A stretch of 64,000 nt of DNA from Rutidosis leptorrhynchoides (Eukaryota > Streptophyta > Magnoliopsida > Asterales > Asteraceae): the NCBI RefSeq assembly GCF_046630445.1, contig NC_092333.1:104951501-105015500 (forward strand), given 5' to 3'. The position numbers were made by a program, and so were the translations under genes. Positions 1 to 13,167 of this stretch are shown one piece after another. Numbering within the stretch: the stretch's first letter is position 1; the number at the start of each line of letters is the position of its first letter. The notes under the pieces were generated by a model. The model had not been told where the DNA came from. It made no database searches and worked only from the letters and a program-made list of their open reading frames with translations.

Positions 1-127
1 CGTAGATTCCTCCGTAACTTATGGGATTTTAGTATTATATATGCATATGTAAATTATGTATTGCAGGGTACTAATCTACATCCTATAATATATTTCTTAT
101 CAAAAATCCTTCATCTGATCGTACGAA

Positions 128-661
128 ATGAGTCCCTCAACCAGTTCGAGTCCCTCAGATTCCGATAGCTATTCGGATAGTTAACCCGATAGCTATTCTG
201 ACATGGATGTTCACCAAAGCTCCGGAGGCAGCGTCACCAGAATGAATCAACAAATCAACCATCTCCAATTCATCTGATGGGTTCGTAGTCGACTAAACCA
301 ATGGAGACGAGAAGAAGGTGATCAGTTCCATCAACTAAATTCACCTCTTGGCGATGAACCTGAAGCACTTACCGGCGAACCAGTCCGAAACACCATTTTC
401 ACCCTCATTTCATGAATATCTCACCACGATTATATTCTATCTACAATTCTAAACCTTATTCATCCGCTCGTTCCGACCGACAATCATCCAGGAATAATGG
501 AAGAAGTCAACGAGCTTCGCGCCCGAGTTGTAGCCTTGAAAAATATAGTGCAAAACGTACCAGCTTCGGCAACATCATCGGCACCAACAGTACCATCAGT
601 AACAGCACCCGTACCATCAACAATCCATGCATCAACATCTCATTCTATACCTCGAACATAA
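128..661 (+). pseudogene. Degenerate upstream ORF of element E (~177 codons)
   Basis: One reading frame runs from the ATG at 128 to a TAA at 659-661, broken by in-frame stops at about 182 (TAA), 276 (TGA) and 411 (TGA). The N-terminus is very rich in Ser, Pro and Asp; the middle has a basic Arg/Trp patch; a Glu/Leu/Arg/Val stretch that could form a short coiled coil (about codons 124-143) precedes a Ser/Thr/Pro/Ala-rich tail. No known domain is recognised. An acceptor-like TATTGCAG ends at 66, 62 bases before the ATG, like the arrangement before the F-box gene of A, B and D. It sits upstream of an AACGGGTAGGTAA motif just as the ORFX/F-box genes do, so it may be the accessory gene of this family. 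Function unknown; now non-functional. Confidence 0.5.
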
Positions 662-898
662 TCATCGTTCTACATGACGTTCTACATCATTTATATTCGT
701 TTGACATGGCGATTATGTAATCTCTAATGTTTTAGAGATTATATATTCTTGTTCTAACGATAAATCAAATGAGTCTAATATCATATTGACTCATTAAATC
801 CATGATTACATCTGAAGAAAATATATATGTATATATGTTTTCATAAAGATTGTAATTAAAAATTCTTTTGTACAAACTGTTAATGGTGAAAATATTTT

Positions 899-917
899 AA
901 CGGGTAGGTAATACCCG
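899..917 (+). repeat. Internal copy of the 3'-junction motif (E)
   Basis: AACGGGTAGGTAATACCCG: a 6-bp inverted repeat (CGGGTA/TACCCG) that also matches the AACGGGTAGGTAC placed directly before E's 3' LTR at 3548-3560. Confidence 0.6.
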
Positions 918-1189
918 AGGAATATTTAAATTTCACATTAATAAGTTGCACTGTACATTCTTCAAGTCAGATTCAACAGTCATTTACTATCTTACTTACA
1001 TTCACAAGATATACGAATCCGTTCACCGCAGAATAAACATTTTCATTCAATTTCATATTTGGATTTTGACCTATCAGAATCCAACAAGTGGCATAATGAA
1101 CAAAACATTGGACAAAATAAAATTTATTAGAAACAAACAAATTAACTATGAGAAATTTTGTTAAGAATCCACGCTAACAAAATCCTAGC

Positions 1190-1620
1190 TAACTGTTCCT
1201 AGCTAACTGTTAATCCCTTATTACATTTATTTATCGCAATTTATTTATCGCAATTTTAATTCTCGCAATTTTGTTTATCGTCATTTAATTTCTGTTATTT
1301 ATTTTACGCACTTTAAATATCGGGACACGTATACAAGGTTTTTACATATCATATCGACGCATCTATATATATTATTTGGAATAACCATAGACACTCTATA
1401 TGCAGTAATGTTCGAGTTAGCTATACAGGGTTGAGGTTGATTCTACAATAATAAATATACTTTGAGTTTTGATCGAGTCTGAGACATGTACACGGGTCAC
1501 GATACGTATTAATTAATTCGAATATTATATATTAAACTATATATGAATTATTAGACTGTTAACTGTGGACTATCGACTGTGGACTAATAACATTGGACAA
1601 TTAAAACAAATTAAAATATT
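1190..1620 (+). repeat. LTR-like fragments inside E's internal region
   Basis: Bases ~1220-1315 (repeated TTTATCGCAATTT, CGTCATTT, TTTTACGCACTTTAA) resemble part of element C's LTR near 45590-45665. Bases ~1319-1620 (CATATCATATCGACGC, CATAGACACTCTATATGCAG, ACAGGGTTGAGGTTGATT) match the Tekay-type LTR of A near 11870-12060. The block is a mosaic of two LTR types, compared by eye. Confidence 0.55.
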
Positions 1621-2557
1621 GATTATAACATATGAAACTAAACATTTCTTCAAGTTTGCCACTTGATTTCATCTTAAATCTCATTGTATTTTGACAATTA
1701 TAATCTGCGTTCAAACCTTTCATGATCCTTGAAAACACCTCAATCGAGAGGATGAACCAACCGCACTTCATCTACAGAAGGAAAGATTTATGCATATAGT
1801 TATGCACCTGAAAAACTCTCGGAACCTGAGTAAACGTTTAACACGTATCTGTGCTAGCTCCTTTGACAATGTTATTACAGAAAATAACATTGCAATTCTT
1901 TTTCACAATAGTCAGTTTTGTCACAGCTTCAGCAAGTCAACTTCGACTTTTCGTTCAAATCAACCTTATTATAACTTTGATATATACGTTTGCCATTGTT
2001 ATTATTACCGGGAAACCTTTTATATTCCACCATATTACCCTCATCGTTTAATCATCTAAAAACACTATTCTCTCGAAACCACCTCGGATTGATAATCGAT
2101 GACTCAGATATGGTAGTATTAAATGTAGAGGAAACAGCAAAATCGTAGATGGTCTAAACGGCCAAAAGTTTGATAATAAAGAATGGAATGTTGGGAACAC
2201 GCGATAGAAAATTTGATACTGAAAAACAGATTGAGCTAACCATGAAGGAGACCAAGGACAAATACAAGGACTAAACCCTATATTCAATGAATCCAGGTAA
2301 TTCTGGATCCGATGAATTTTTTAGAGAATATCCTGCTCCGAAGTCATGTTAAAATCTTGCGGAAAATTTTTCCTTATCAAATTTCGAACTTAGAAATTCC
2401 AAAATATCATCATAAATATCTTCGATACTTCTGAAGATATTTTCATAAATATTCTCGTCCGAAATTATATACCTCTTCTTGCTATCTGTAATACATTATA
2501 TTGAAAATTTCTGTAAAATCTAAGCATAAACTATGAATGAATTCTAAAGTAGTGTTG

Positions 2558-2635
2558 GGAACTGAAGCATGAGTTAGTATAATATAATAACACTTGATCA
2601 ACGTGATTATATTACAGTAAGTCATGCTGAGTTCC
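2558..2635. repeat. Long imperfect inverted repeat (hairpin)
   Basis: The left arm 2558-2587 (starts GGAACTGAAGCATGAG) pairs with the right arm 2607-2635 (ends GTCATGCTGAGTTCC) with few mismatches. The 19-nt spacer contains CACTTGATCAACGTG, itself nearly palindromic, so the whole 78 bases can fold into one stem. No coding sequence overlaps it. It could be a small transposon remnant or a small-RNA source; the sequence does not decide. Confidence 0.65.
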
Positions 2636-3547
2636 TAATGGAACGTGATGATTCATAGATCATAACATCATCATGTGTCATGTTACATGACTCTTACATT
2701 CTATCTAATCTATAAATATATCAAGAACATATTTTCTTGATAGTTCTATCTTTTCTTTTGAATTCTGGTAATTTGACAAATCAAATCGTGCTACTACCTT
2801 TCCTTTCTACTATTACGTTATGATAATTTGAAACTCCATACCTACGAATTCTGGATCATTACTCGCTTTACTAGAAGTCGAGAAGAGAATAAAAAGGCAA
2901 ATAGCTCCAAAATATAAGTGAAAATATAAAGTCCAATAACAACACGGAAGTTACAAACCGTGAATATTAATACGAATAGCAATATAAAGATACGGTAGAA
3001 TTAAGAATAGTATCACCCCAAGGTAATAGTAGAAGTAAACAGGTTTTTCTGGTAGAAGATTGAAAAGAAGGATGACAGAAATGATAATTAGGAAAATATC
3101 AAGGATTAGAACGGGATTAAGCATTTTCACAATCTTTTGGATGTATGAACTAAGAAAGAAAGTATATGAATGGTGAGAATAATGGAACAGAAGAGTTTAA
3201 TTTATAATGAAAATATCAGACAGAGTAATCGAGGCAGATCACCGTATCAAATTATAGAGATCTTAATTTCCTTAATTATCGAAGAATCAAATCTTATCAA
3301 AGAGATTTTCTCCAAATCCCTTAAACTCTGGAAATCAACCATGACTACGTCACCGGTTAAGTCAAATCTGCATTTACTCATTTCACTCTTTTGTGATAGC
3401 TTCACTCATACGCTTCGAATAATCGAATTGTTTTATCTATATTACTCAATAATGATAAAACTCTAGTTATCAAATCATATGAGTCATGAAAACATACTTA
3501 TTGTCAGCCATGACCACCTCACTCAAATTTCGGGACGAAATTTCTTT

Positions 3548-3560
3548 AACGGGTAGGTAC
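3548..3560 (+). promoter_or_regulatory. Polypurine-tract-position motif before E's 3' LTR
   Basis: AACGGGTAGGTAC abuts the LTR start TGTGACGACCC at 3561. The same motif is at the same place in A, B and D. Its position fits the plus-strand primer site, although it is only partly purine. Confidence 0.6.
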
Positions 3561-3969
3561 TGTGACGACCCAGAAATTTCCAACCAAATTTAAACTTAAT
3601 CTTTATTTGATTTTGACACGATAAACAAAGTCTGATAGGTTGAGTCTCAAAAATTTTTGAACTGTGATCATATATTAAATTACCCTGTGACTATTTTCGA
3701 TGATTCACGAACCTTTAAGCGTAAACAGAAATGTATATATAAATAACTATACCTGTAACTAATTATATATTATAAATTAATTATAGTAATGAACTACTAT
3801 GTGATTTAGTTATTATAAAAGGAAAACTTAACATGGTTAATTAAAACTGTTTATTTAAATATAGAGAGTAGATTTGTCATCGATAACAAAGTATTAAATG
3901 ATATACTCTGAGATTAATTTTTTCAATATATATAATTAATATATTTATCCACTTGTTAATTAAAATATA

Positions 3970-4087
<118 letters not shown>

Positions 4088-5523
4088 ATACATATATTAA
4101 TTGTATGTACATTGTAATATATTAAAATGAATAAATATTATATATTCGATATGTGTTATTATAATATATATTACAAAATTAATAATATGAAAGGTTAATA
4201 TATTAAATTACAATTTAAAATATACTTGCTATAGTAATATTATTAATACTTTTAATAATCAATACTAGTAGTATTAATAATAATATTATTATTATTATAA
4301 TTATAGTTTTAAGGTTATCAAAATAATGATTTTAAATATAAATATTATTATAAAAATGACTAAATTTATAATTCAATTATAATATAAATATTATTTATTA
4401 TTATTATTAAAAATTTTCATTTTTAACATGATTATTAAAAATAAACATTTTTATTTAAAAATTACCATTTCCATTATCACTTTTATCATTTTATTATTAT
4501 TGCTAGTATTATCTCAATTTTTATTATTATTAATATTATTATTATTATTATTATTATTATATTCTATTAATAATATTATTTATACTATTATTAATATTAA
4601 TAATAATATTATTTTTTAATATATTTATTTATTATTAATATTAAATATAAAAGATAAAAGAAAATAATTATATAATCAGAATAATTCCAATCCGTTATAA
4701 ATCACGATCAAAACTATGCTAAATTTTGTACTCTATCTCTTGTGGTAATTCATTATCAGGAATCAAACAAATAAGTGATTGAATTTGTTAATTGTCCCTA
4801 TCTATTTTTTTTTATATTTCCGTTTTTGTAAAAATCTGTCGACTCAATTCATCGATATAAATCAAAAACTTCAGTTGTTCAGTGAAAGCAATCAACCTCA
4901 CACTATTCTAGTAAATCACAGCTACCAATATCTGTTGTTAATTTAGAAATCAAAACAGAAAAATTCAAGAACGACATCTCTACCTCTGTTCTTCATACTT
5001 TTTGGCCAAAATTCGAATTCATGTTTTATTTCAAAATCTAGAAATGCAGATGTATTAGGAATCCTTTAATCAATCTATCTGCAAAGCCTAAACTTCCAAT
5101 TTTTCGAAACAAGATCAAATTTTGAGGTCAAAGATTTGTTTTCAAAAAGTCAAACAGTCAGTTTTTAGAGAAATTCGAAAGTGTTTTATCAGTTCAAGCT
5201 CAATTGAGGTTATAGAAAGTTTCTAGGGTTGAGTTAGAATCTATTCCATGTTGAAGTCATCGCTTGAAACTGCCTCAAATTCAAAATCACGATTCATGTT
5301 TTTTACTTTTATTTTCTAACTAGATACATCAAAGCTTATTTTAATTAAAAAATTTTTGATTCGACTAAACTGGAAAAACCTTTGGGTCGTTTGAGTTTTG
5401 TAAAGAAGAAGAAAGAGGAAGTAGGCAGATGATGGGTTAAATAAAAATCTAGGGGGATTTAAATCAGATAAAACATAAACGGAGTAGCGATTTGAGTTGT
5501 GTTTGGGTGTTCGAGGGGTCGCG

Positions 5524-5533
5524 GGTTCGAGCC
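5524..5533 (+). promoter_or_regulatory. tRNA-type B-box-like module in E's LTR
   Basis: GGTTCGAGCC fits the RNA polymerase III B-box consensus (GGTTCGANNCC). A homologous module with the same B box lies in element G's LTR at 63133-63142. In both, TTTAAATCAGA lies some 70 bases upstream and a T-rich tract followed by (ATT)n lies downstream, which resembles a tRNA-derived SINE absorbed into the ancestral LTR. The A box in this copy is unconvincing. Confidence 0.4.
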
Positions 5534-5584
5534 TTAGCTGGGTCGTTATTTTTTTAAAAAGCCTATTTTGAGGTAGTTCCATGT

Positions 5585-5609
5585 TCTATTATTATTTTTG
5601 TTGTTGTTG

Positions 5610-5674
<65 letters not shown>

Positions 5675-5698
5675 GTTATTATTATTATTATTATTATT
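5585..5698. repeat. (TTG)n/(ATT)n trinucleotide array
   Basis: A short TTG run followed by about 80 bp of ATT repeats. Imperfect ATT-rich sequence continues to about 6240. Open frames here are low-complexity (poly-Tyr/Ile) and are not genes. Confidence 0.9.
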
Positions 5699-6244
5699 TT
5701 GTTGTTAATAATGTTAGTATTAAAATGATTATAAATGTTATTATCATTACTATCCTTATTATTATTAGTGTTATTATTAATATTACAATTATTATTATTA
5801 TTCTGATTATCATTATCAACATGATTAGTATTATCATTATGGTTAAGTTAATTAATTGTAATACTATAATAATTCGAATTACATATTATTATCATTAAAT
5901 GAGTACTAATATCGTAACTATAATTATTATTATCATCATTAATATTAATATTAAGATTATTATTATTGTCACTAATATTATTATAAGTATTATTATTATT
6001 ATTATCTATATTATCATGCGTATCATTATTATGTAATTACTAGAATCATTATCATAACTATCATTAATAGAAAAATTAATAATTTTTATAGTTATTATTA
6101 TTAATATCATTATTATTATCACTAATAGGATTTTTAACATTATTACCTTTATTAGAAATACTAAGTATTATAATTATTATCAATTTTACCACTATAGGTA
6201 TTATTTTGATATTATTATAACTACTCTTATTAGTATACAAATGC

Positions 6245-6275
<31 letters not shown>

Positions 6276-6380
6276 TATAATCAATACATGTAACATAACA
6301 AAAATTTATATTTTTATATATATAAAATATATATATTAATAATGGACTATAAAAGTTACTAATATAAAAATTATATCACT

Positions 6381-6384
<4 letters not shown>

Positions 6385-6471
<87 letters not shown>
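6385..6471. repeat. (AT)n microsatellite
   Basis: About 87 bp of AT dinucleotides in E's LTR, at roughly the place where the D copies carry their AT tract upstream of the GGTTC(A/G)TGAATC block. Confidence 0.95.
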
Positions 6472-6475
<4 letters not shown>

Positions 6476-6960
6476 CGATTACAATTATAAGTTTTTTATA
6501 TATATACGAATGATATAGGTTCATGAATCCAAGGCCAACCCTGCATTTGTTCAGTGTCGTCATATGTATTTTTACTACAAAATACAGTATTGTGAGTTTC
6601 ATTACTCCCTTTTTAAATTCTTTTGTAATATATTTTTGGGACTGAGAATACATGCGCTGCTTTATAAATGTTTGACGAAATAGACACAAGTACTTAAAAC
6701 TACATTCTATGGCTGGATTATTAAACCGAATATGCCCCTTTATAGTCTGGTAATCTAAGAATTAGGGAACATCACTAATTTTGAGAATTAGTGCACCCCT
6801 AATTGACGCGAATCCTAAAGATAGATCTATCGGGCCCAACAAGCCCCATTCTGGAATTTGGAATGCTTTAGTACTTCGAGTTTATCATGTCCGATGAGTG
6901 TCCCAGAATGATGGGGATATTCTATATGCATCTTGTTAAGGTCGGTTACCAGATGTTCAC

Positions 6961-9345
6961 TGATGCGTTGAAACAGTACCTTTATTTATGAACGGATTTG
7001 AGTTGTTTTGTTACACGAATTGATTTATTGTATATATATGGTATTTTAATGATTTTAGGTTGATTTCACACATATAGGCAACTAGTCCTATCCGCGTAGT
7101 TTAGTTTGTTGGTAAATCCGGTTCGTTCCACAGGGAGACAGTTGTTTAAATTAATTTTTTTAATAGTCTTTGAAGTTAAACTTATTTAAAGGGGGTTTTG
7201 GATTAGGAATTTATAATACTACATAATAATATAACTTAATCCTAATTTAATTGAACTACTTATTAATTTATACGAATACATTATTTATAATTAATAACTT
7301 AAAAGTGAATTAATTGAAATTATACTAATTAGTTTATTACTAAATGATAATTAATAAAATAATAACTTTTAATAAAACTTATTGATTAGAATTTTGTTTT
7401 GAGCATTTATAATATAAATTTATTTAAATTAACTAAATAACATGTTTTAATTAAATTAATATAAATTAATAGGAATTATAATAATTAACTAATTATAAAC
7501 TAATTACTAATTATAAATTATTATCTTAAATACTAATTATAAATTAATAACTTAATTATAATAATAAAGTATTTAAAACCCTAGATTTTAACCTAATTGC
7601 TACAGTACTCGTATTTAAACTTACGCGTTTCGCGTAATGATATACTCGTTCCGCGTATGTATTAAGACGTACGCGTATCATATAGAATTATACGCGATTC
7701 GCGTATGATATAATCAATGTGACAAAACAGTAATGTTTAAACTGAATTATAATGTTGTATAATTTTTTTTTTGTTTTGCTGAATAAATATACGTAAATAA
7801 TAATAATAATAATAATTAGCAATATATAAATATGAGTGTTTACTTAAATGTGTCACCTCTAGATTCATGGATTGTTTTAAGTTTAAGCTCGTATTAAAAT
7901 GTTTAGTATAAAACTTATATTTTCCTTTCGAATAAATATAAAGTTTTGGCTAACTAAATTAAATCTAATTTTCATTGGATTATATTTAGATAGTTACTAG
8001 TCCTTAAGTATTTAAATTGAGACCCAGCCCAGTTTTGACCTTCGCCAAAACCCAAATCATAACGGTTTCCCTTTTTACAATTTCACTATTATATGACTAG
8101 TGATATTACCCAAACCACCGAACTTTACTTTTAATTTAGTGTTAGTAAATTAGTTATAAGTTCGTCTAGATCACTTTTAATGTTGAAGCTTAATTTATAT
8201 AAATAAAAATAACTTTCGTTATTTTAATCTAACAAATTAAGTGACAGGGGTTAAATATCCAAATATATAATAATGGTTCTTTTAATTAGGCTCAATGTTA
8301 AAAATACTAAAGTTACATTTTAATTTTTACAAATGATAACAATCCATTTCACTAGGGGCTCTACATCTAAGCAAACACTAGGGAAATTAGCTACTCATTT
8401 TACTAGGGAAAACGTAATTGTATAAATATACAAACATAATAATAACGATAAAAATTGATAACAATAATTTTAATAAGATATACTTACGAAAGTCTTCACT
8501 CTCATTTACTTTAAACGGTAGAAAATTACAATAACAATACCCCTTTAGCGCGTACAATAATGCCCTTAATCACGAGCAATACACCCTTAAAACTATCCTA
8601 AATATTGAATCTTGAAAGTGAAAATAATACTAATACAGAGTACTTGATAAAATCAAAAGATTAATAAGTTGAAGTAATATTTCTCTTATTTCCTGCTGCG
8701 TGCTTCTAAAACTGTATATGTGTATTTGTGTTGTGTTGTAAATTGTGTACCCTCTCAAAATATGTGTACCTCTGTATATATCCCCCATTCTTCACAATAT
8801 ATCCTGTATTTTATTTGAAGAGTAGTAGGTATACTTGAGTATACACCACTTATAATTCTGTACAGCTGAAAAGTTGATGAAGTTGTAATATTAAACTGAA
8901 AAAGCGACCGTCCCATTTGCATTTGGAATCTGGATCTGGACAGGATATTACGCGTTTCGCGTAGACACCCACATGATCCGCGTAGGGCAAAAATACTACG
9001 CGTTTCGCGTAAGACTTCACGCGATACGCGTAGGAGTAAACTGCAGTTTTCTTAATTTTATTTTTTCGTTTGTTCTTTGTTGATCCCGTGTTGACGCATA
9101 TCGACTTGGAACTTTCTTTTGAACTCTTTTTCTTTGATCATCTTGGACTTGCATTCGAGTAACGTTATCTTGATATATATTTGGTTTAAATTCGTCGTTT
9201 TATCGAATTTCTTCTTACTTTAAGCTCGCGTTTACTTTTGCCGTATTTCTCGTGAATTATGCATTTGAATGTCTTCGTTTCGGTAAAAGCTGATGAAATA
9301 TAAATGATATTGGGTCGAAATATATGTATGTTTAAAGCAATATCA
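6961..9345 (-). repeat. Solo LTR, Athila-like, inserted in E's LTR
   Basis: Begins TGATGCG and ends ATATCA, flanked by perfect 5-bp duplications TTCAC (6956-6960 and 9346-9350). The flanks rejoin to the continuous GTTCACCATATGAATG block seen in A's LTR. On the minus strand it starts TGATATTGC and ends CGCATCA, like element C's LTR (TGATAAGGC...CATCATCA), and it contains the complement of C's TCCCTGTGGAACGAACCGG block near 7118-7137. No internal region is present, so it is a recombination remnant. A TATA-like GATATATACAG lies near 8772-8782 on the minus strand. Two clusters of CpG-rich palindromes occur (7622-7705 and 8949-9032). No gene. Confidence 0.88.
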
Positions 9346-9801
9346 TTCACCATATGAATGATTTTTATCTCTATGCAGTTTGCGAAATGCCCGATACGAG
9401 ATGTGTATTTATGGAATTAAAATCTTGTGGTCTATTAAAATTATGAAAATAATTGATTATGATAAACTAATGAACACACCAACCTTTTGGTTGACACTTT
9501 AAAGCATGTTTATTCTCAGGTATTAAAGAAATCTTCCGCTGTGCATTTGCTCATATTAGAGATATTACTTGGAGTCATTCATGACATATTTCAAAAGACG
9601 TTGCATTCGAGTCGTTGAGTTCATCAAGATTATTATTAAGTCAATTATAGTTGAATTTATTATGAAATGGTATACATGCCGTCAACTTTCGATGAAATGA
9701 AAGTTTGTCGTTTAAAAACGAATGAAATATTTGTAAAATGTATCATATAGAGGTCAAGTACCTCGCGATGTAACCAAATGTAATGTATTCGTCCAGATGG
9801 A

Positions 9802-9806
9802 TTAGG
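9802..9806 (+). repeat. Target-site duplication of A (left)
   Basis: TTAGG, repeated exactly at 21543-21547. Confidence 0.93.
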
Positions 9807-12800
9807 TGTAGTGACCCGAACTTTTCCATGTTTATATATATTAATTGAGATTGATATTTACATGACTAAATGTTTCCAACGTGTTAAGCAATCAAACTTG
9901 TTAAGACTTGATTAATTGAAATAGGTTTCATATACACAATTGACCACCCAAGTTGACCGGTGATTAACGAACGTTAAAAATTGTAAAAACTATATGATGA
10001 CATATATTTGGATATATATATATATAGTTAACATGATATTATGATAAGTAAATATATCATTAAGTATATTAACAATGAACTACATATGTAAAAGCAAGAC
10101 TACTAACTTAATGATTTTGAAACGAGACATATATGTAACGATTATCGTTGTAACGACATTTAATGTATATATATCATATTAAGAGATATTCATACATCAT
10201 ATTATCATGATAATATAATAATTTAAATTCTCATTTGATATTATAAACATTGGGTTAACAACATTTAACAAGATCGTTAACCTAAAGGTTTCAAAACAAC
10301 ACTTACATGTAACGACTAATGATGACTTAACGATTCAGTTAAAATGTATATACATGTAGTGTTTTAATATGTATTCATACACTTTTGAAAGACTTCAATA
10401 CACTTATCAAAATACTTCTACTTAACAAAAATGCTTAGAATTACATCCTCGTTCAGTTTCATCAACAATTCTACTCGTATGCACCCGTATTCGTACTCGT
10501 ACAATACACAGCTTTTAGATGTATGTACTATTGGTATATACACTCCAATGATCAGATCTTAGCAGCCCATGTGAGTCACCTAACACATGTGGGAACCATC
10601 ATTTGGCAACTAGCATGAAATATCTCATAAAATTACAAAAATATGAGTAATCATTCATGACTTATTTACAGGAAAACAAAATTACATATCCTTTATATCT
10701 AATCCATACACCAATGACCAAAAACACCTACAAACACTTTCATTCTTCAATTTTCTTCATCTAATTGATCTCTCTCAAGTTCTATCTTCAAGTTCTAAGT
10801 GTTCTTCATAAATTCTACAAGTTCTAGTTTCATAAAATCAAGAATACTTCCAAGTTGCTAGCTTACTTCCAATCTTGTAGAGTGATCATCCAACCTCAAG
10901 AAATCTTTTTTATTTACAGTAAGATATCTTTCTAATACAAGGTAATACTCATATTCAAACTTTGATTCAATTTCTATAACTATAACAATCTTATTTCGAG
11001 TGGAAATCTTACTTGAACTTGTTTTTCGTGTCATGATTCTGCTTCAAGAACTTTCAAGCCATCCAAGGATCCTTTGAAGCTAGATCCATTTTTCTCATTT
11101 CCAGTAGCTTTATCCAGAAAACTTGAGGTAGTAATGATGATGTTCATAACATCATTCAGTTCATACATATAAAGCTATCTTATTCGAAGGTTTAAACTTG
11201 TAATCACTAGAACATAGTTTAGTTAATTCTAAACTTATTCGCAAACAAAAGTTAATCCTTCTAAATTGACTTTTAAAATCAACTAAACACATGTTCTATA
11301 TCTATATGATATGCTAACTTAATGATTTAAAACCTGGAAACACGAAGAACACTGTAAAACCGGACATAAGCCTTCAAAGTAACACCGCGGGCTGTTTTGG
11401 GTTAATTAATTAAAAACTATGATAAACTTTGATTTAAAAGTTGTTCTTCTGGGAAAATGATTTTTCTTATGAACATGAAACTATATCAAAAATATCATGG
11501 TTAAACTCAAAGTGGAAGTATGTTTTCTAAAATGGTCATCTAGACGTCGTTCTTTCGACTGAAATGACTACCTTTACAAACACGACTTGTAACTTATATT
11601 TCTGACTATAAACCTATACTTTTTATGTTTAGATTCATAAAATAGAGTTTAATATGAAACCATAGCAATTTGATTCACTCAAAACGGATTTAAAATGAAG
11701 AAGTTATGGGTAAAACAAGATTGGATAATTTTTCTTGTTGTAGCAACGTGAAAATTGGTAACAAATCTATATTAATCATATCCTAGCTAACTTATATTTT
11801 ATTATACATGTATTCTAATATATTATGTAATCTTGGGATACCATAGACACGTATGCAAATGTTTTGACATATCATATCGACCCATGTGTATATATTATTT
11901 GGAACAACCATAGACACTCTATATGCAGTAATGAGGGGTTAGCTATACAGGGTTGAGGTTGATTCTAAATATATATATACTTTGAGTTGTGGTCTAGCCT
12001 GAGACGTGTATACACTGGGTCGTGGATTGATTCAAGATAATATATATCAATTTTTTTCTGTACATCTAACGTTGGACAACTAGTTGTAGGTTACTAACGA
12101 GGACAGCTGACTTAATAAACTTAAAACATCAAAATGTATTAAAAGTGTTGTAAATATATTTTGAATATACTTTGATATATATATACATATTTGTTATAGG
12201 TTCGTGAATCGATCAGTGGCCAAGTCTTACTTCCCGACGAAGTAAAAATCTGTGAAAGTGAGTTATAGTCCCACTTTTAAAATCTAATATTTTTGAGATG
12301 AGAATACATGCAGGTTTTATAAATGATTTACAAAATAGACACAAGTACGTGAAACTACATTCTATGGTTGAATTATCAAAATCGAATATGCCCCTTTTTA
12401 TTAAGTCTGGTAATCTAGGAATTAGGGAACAGACACCCTAATTGATGCGAATCCTAAAGATAGATCTATTGGGCCTAACAAACCCCATCCAAAGTACCGG
12501 ATGCTTTAGTACTTCGAAATTTATATCATATCCGAAGGGTGTCCCGGAATGATGGGGATATTCTTATATATGCATCTTGTTAATGTCGGTTACTAGGTGT
12601 TCACCATATGAATGATTTTTATCTCTATGTATGGGATGCGTATTGAAATATGAAATCTTGTGGTCTATTGTTACGATTTGATATATATATACGTTAAACT
12701 TATAACTCACCAACATTTTGTTGACATTTAAAGCATGTTTATTCTCAGGTGAATACTAAGAGATTCCGCTATTGCATACTAAAATAAGGACAAGATTTGG

Positions 12801-13090
12801 AGTCCATGTTTGTATGATATTGTGTAAAAACTGCATTCAAGAAACATATGTCGATGTAATATATTTCTATTGTAAACCATTATGTAATGGTCGTGTGTAA
12901 ACAGTATATTTTAGATTATCATTATTTGATAATCTACGTAATGCTTTTGAAACCTTTATTGATAAAATAAAGGTTATGGTTGTTTTAAAAATGAATGCAG
13001 TCTTTGAAAAACGTCTCATATAGAGGTCAAAAACTCGCAACGAAATCAATTAATATGGAACGTTTATAATCAATATGAAGGGACATTTCA
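9807..13090 (+). repeat. 5' LTR of element A
   Basis: 3,284 bp, TG...CA ends. Non-coding. The AT tract near 10013 is short (about a dozen bases) and the one near 12682 is also short, whereas both are long in the 3' LTR. Polymerase II promoter and polyadenylation sites were not pinned down. Confidence 0.93.
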
Positions 13091-13092
13091 GT

Positions 13093-13104
13093 TGGTATCC
13101 GAGC
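13093..13104 (+). other. Primer-binding site (initiator-Met tRNA type)
   Basis: TGGTATCCGAGC, two bases after the 5' LTR. It matches the plant Met-initiator PBS consensus TGGTATCAGAGC except at one position. Confidence 0.85.
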
Positions 13105-13167
13105 ATTAGTCTTAGAGAACCAGAATTTTGCATTAGTGTGTCTTATCGAGTTTGTTAGGATGCATTA

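Larger units (their letters stand above)
662..3560 (+). other. Element E internal region without coding capacity
   Basis: About 2.9 kb between the degenerate ORF and the 3' LTR. Only short ORFs (60-98 codons) are present and none resembles gag or pol. It holds the inverted motif at 899-917, LTR-like fragments at about 1190-1620, a long hairpin at 2558-2635 with a TATA-like CTATAAATA near 2710, and the 3' junction motif at 3548-3560. In an autonomous relative this is where gag-pol would sit, so E looks non-autonomous. Confidence 0.6.

Noticed and set aside
5581-5898. 105-codon poly-Tyr/Ile frame
   Set aside because: Translation of the ATT array; low complexity.
6336-6689. 117-codon minus-strand frame with a long Ile/Tyr run
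   Set aside because: It is mostly translated AT microsatellite within E's LTR, with no conserved counterpart.
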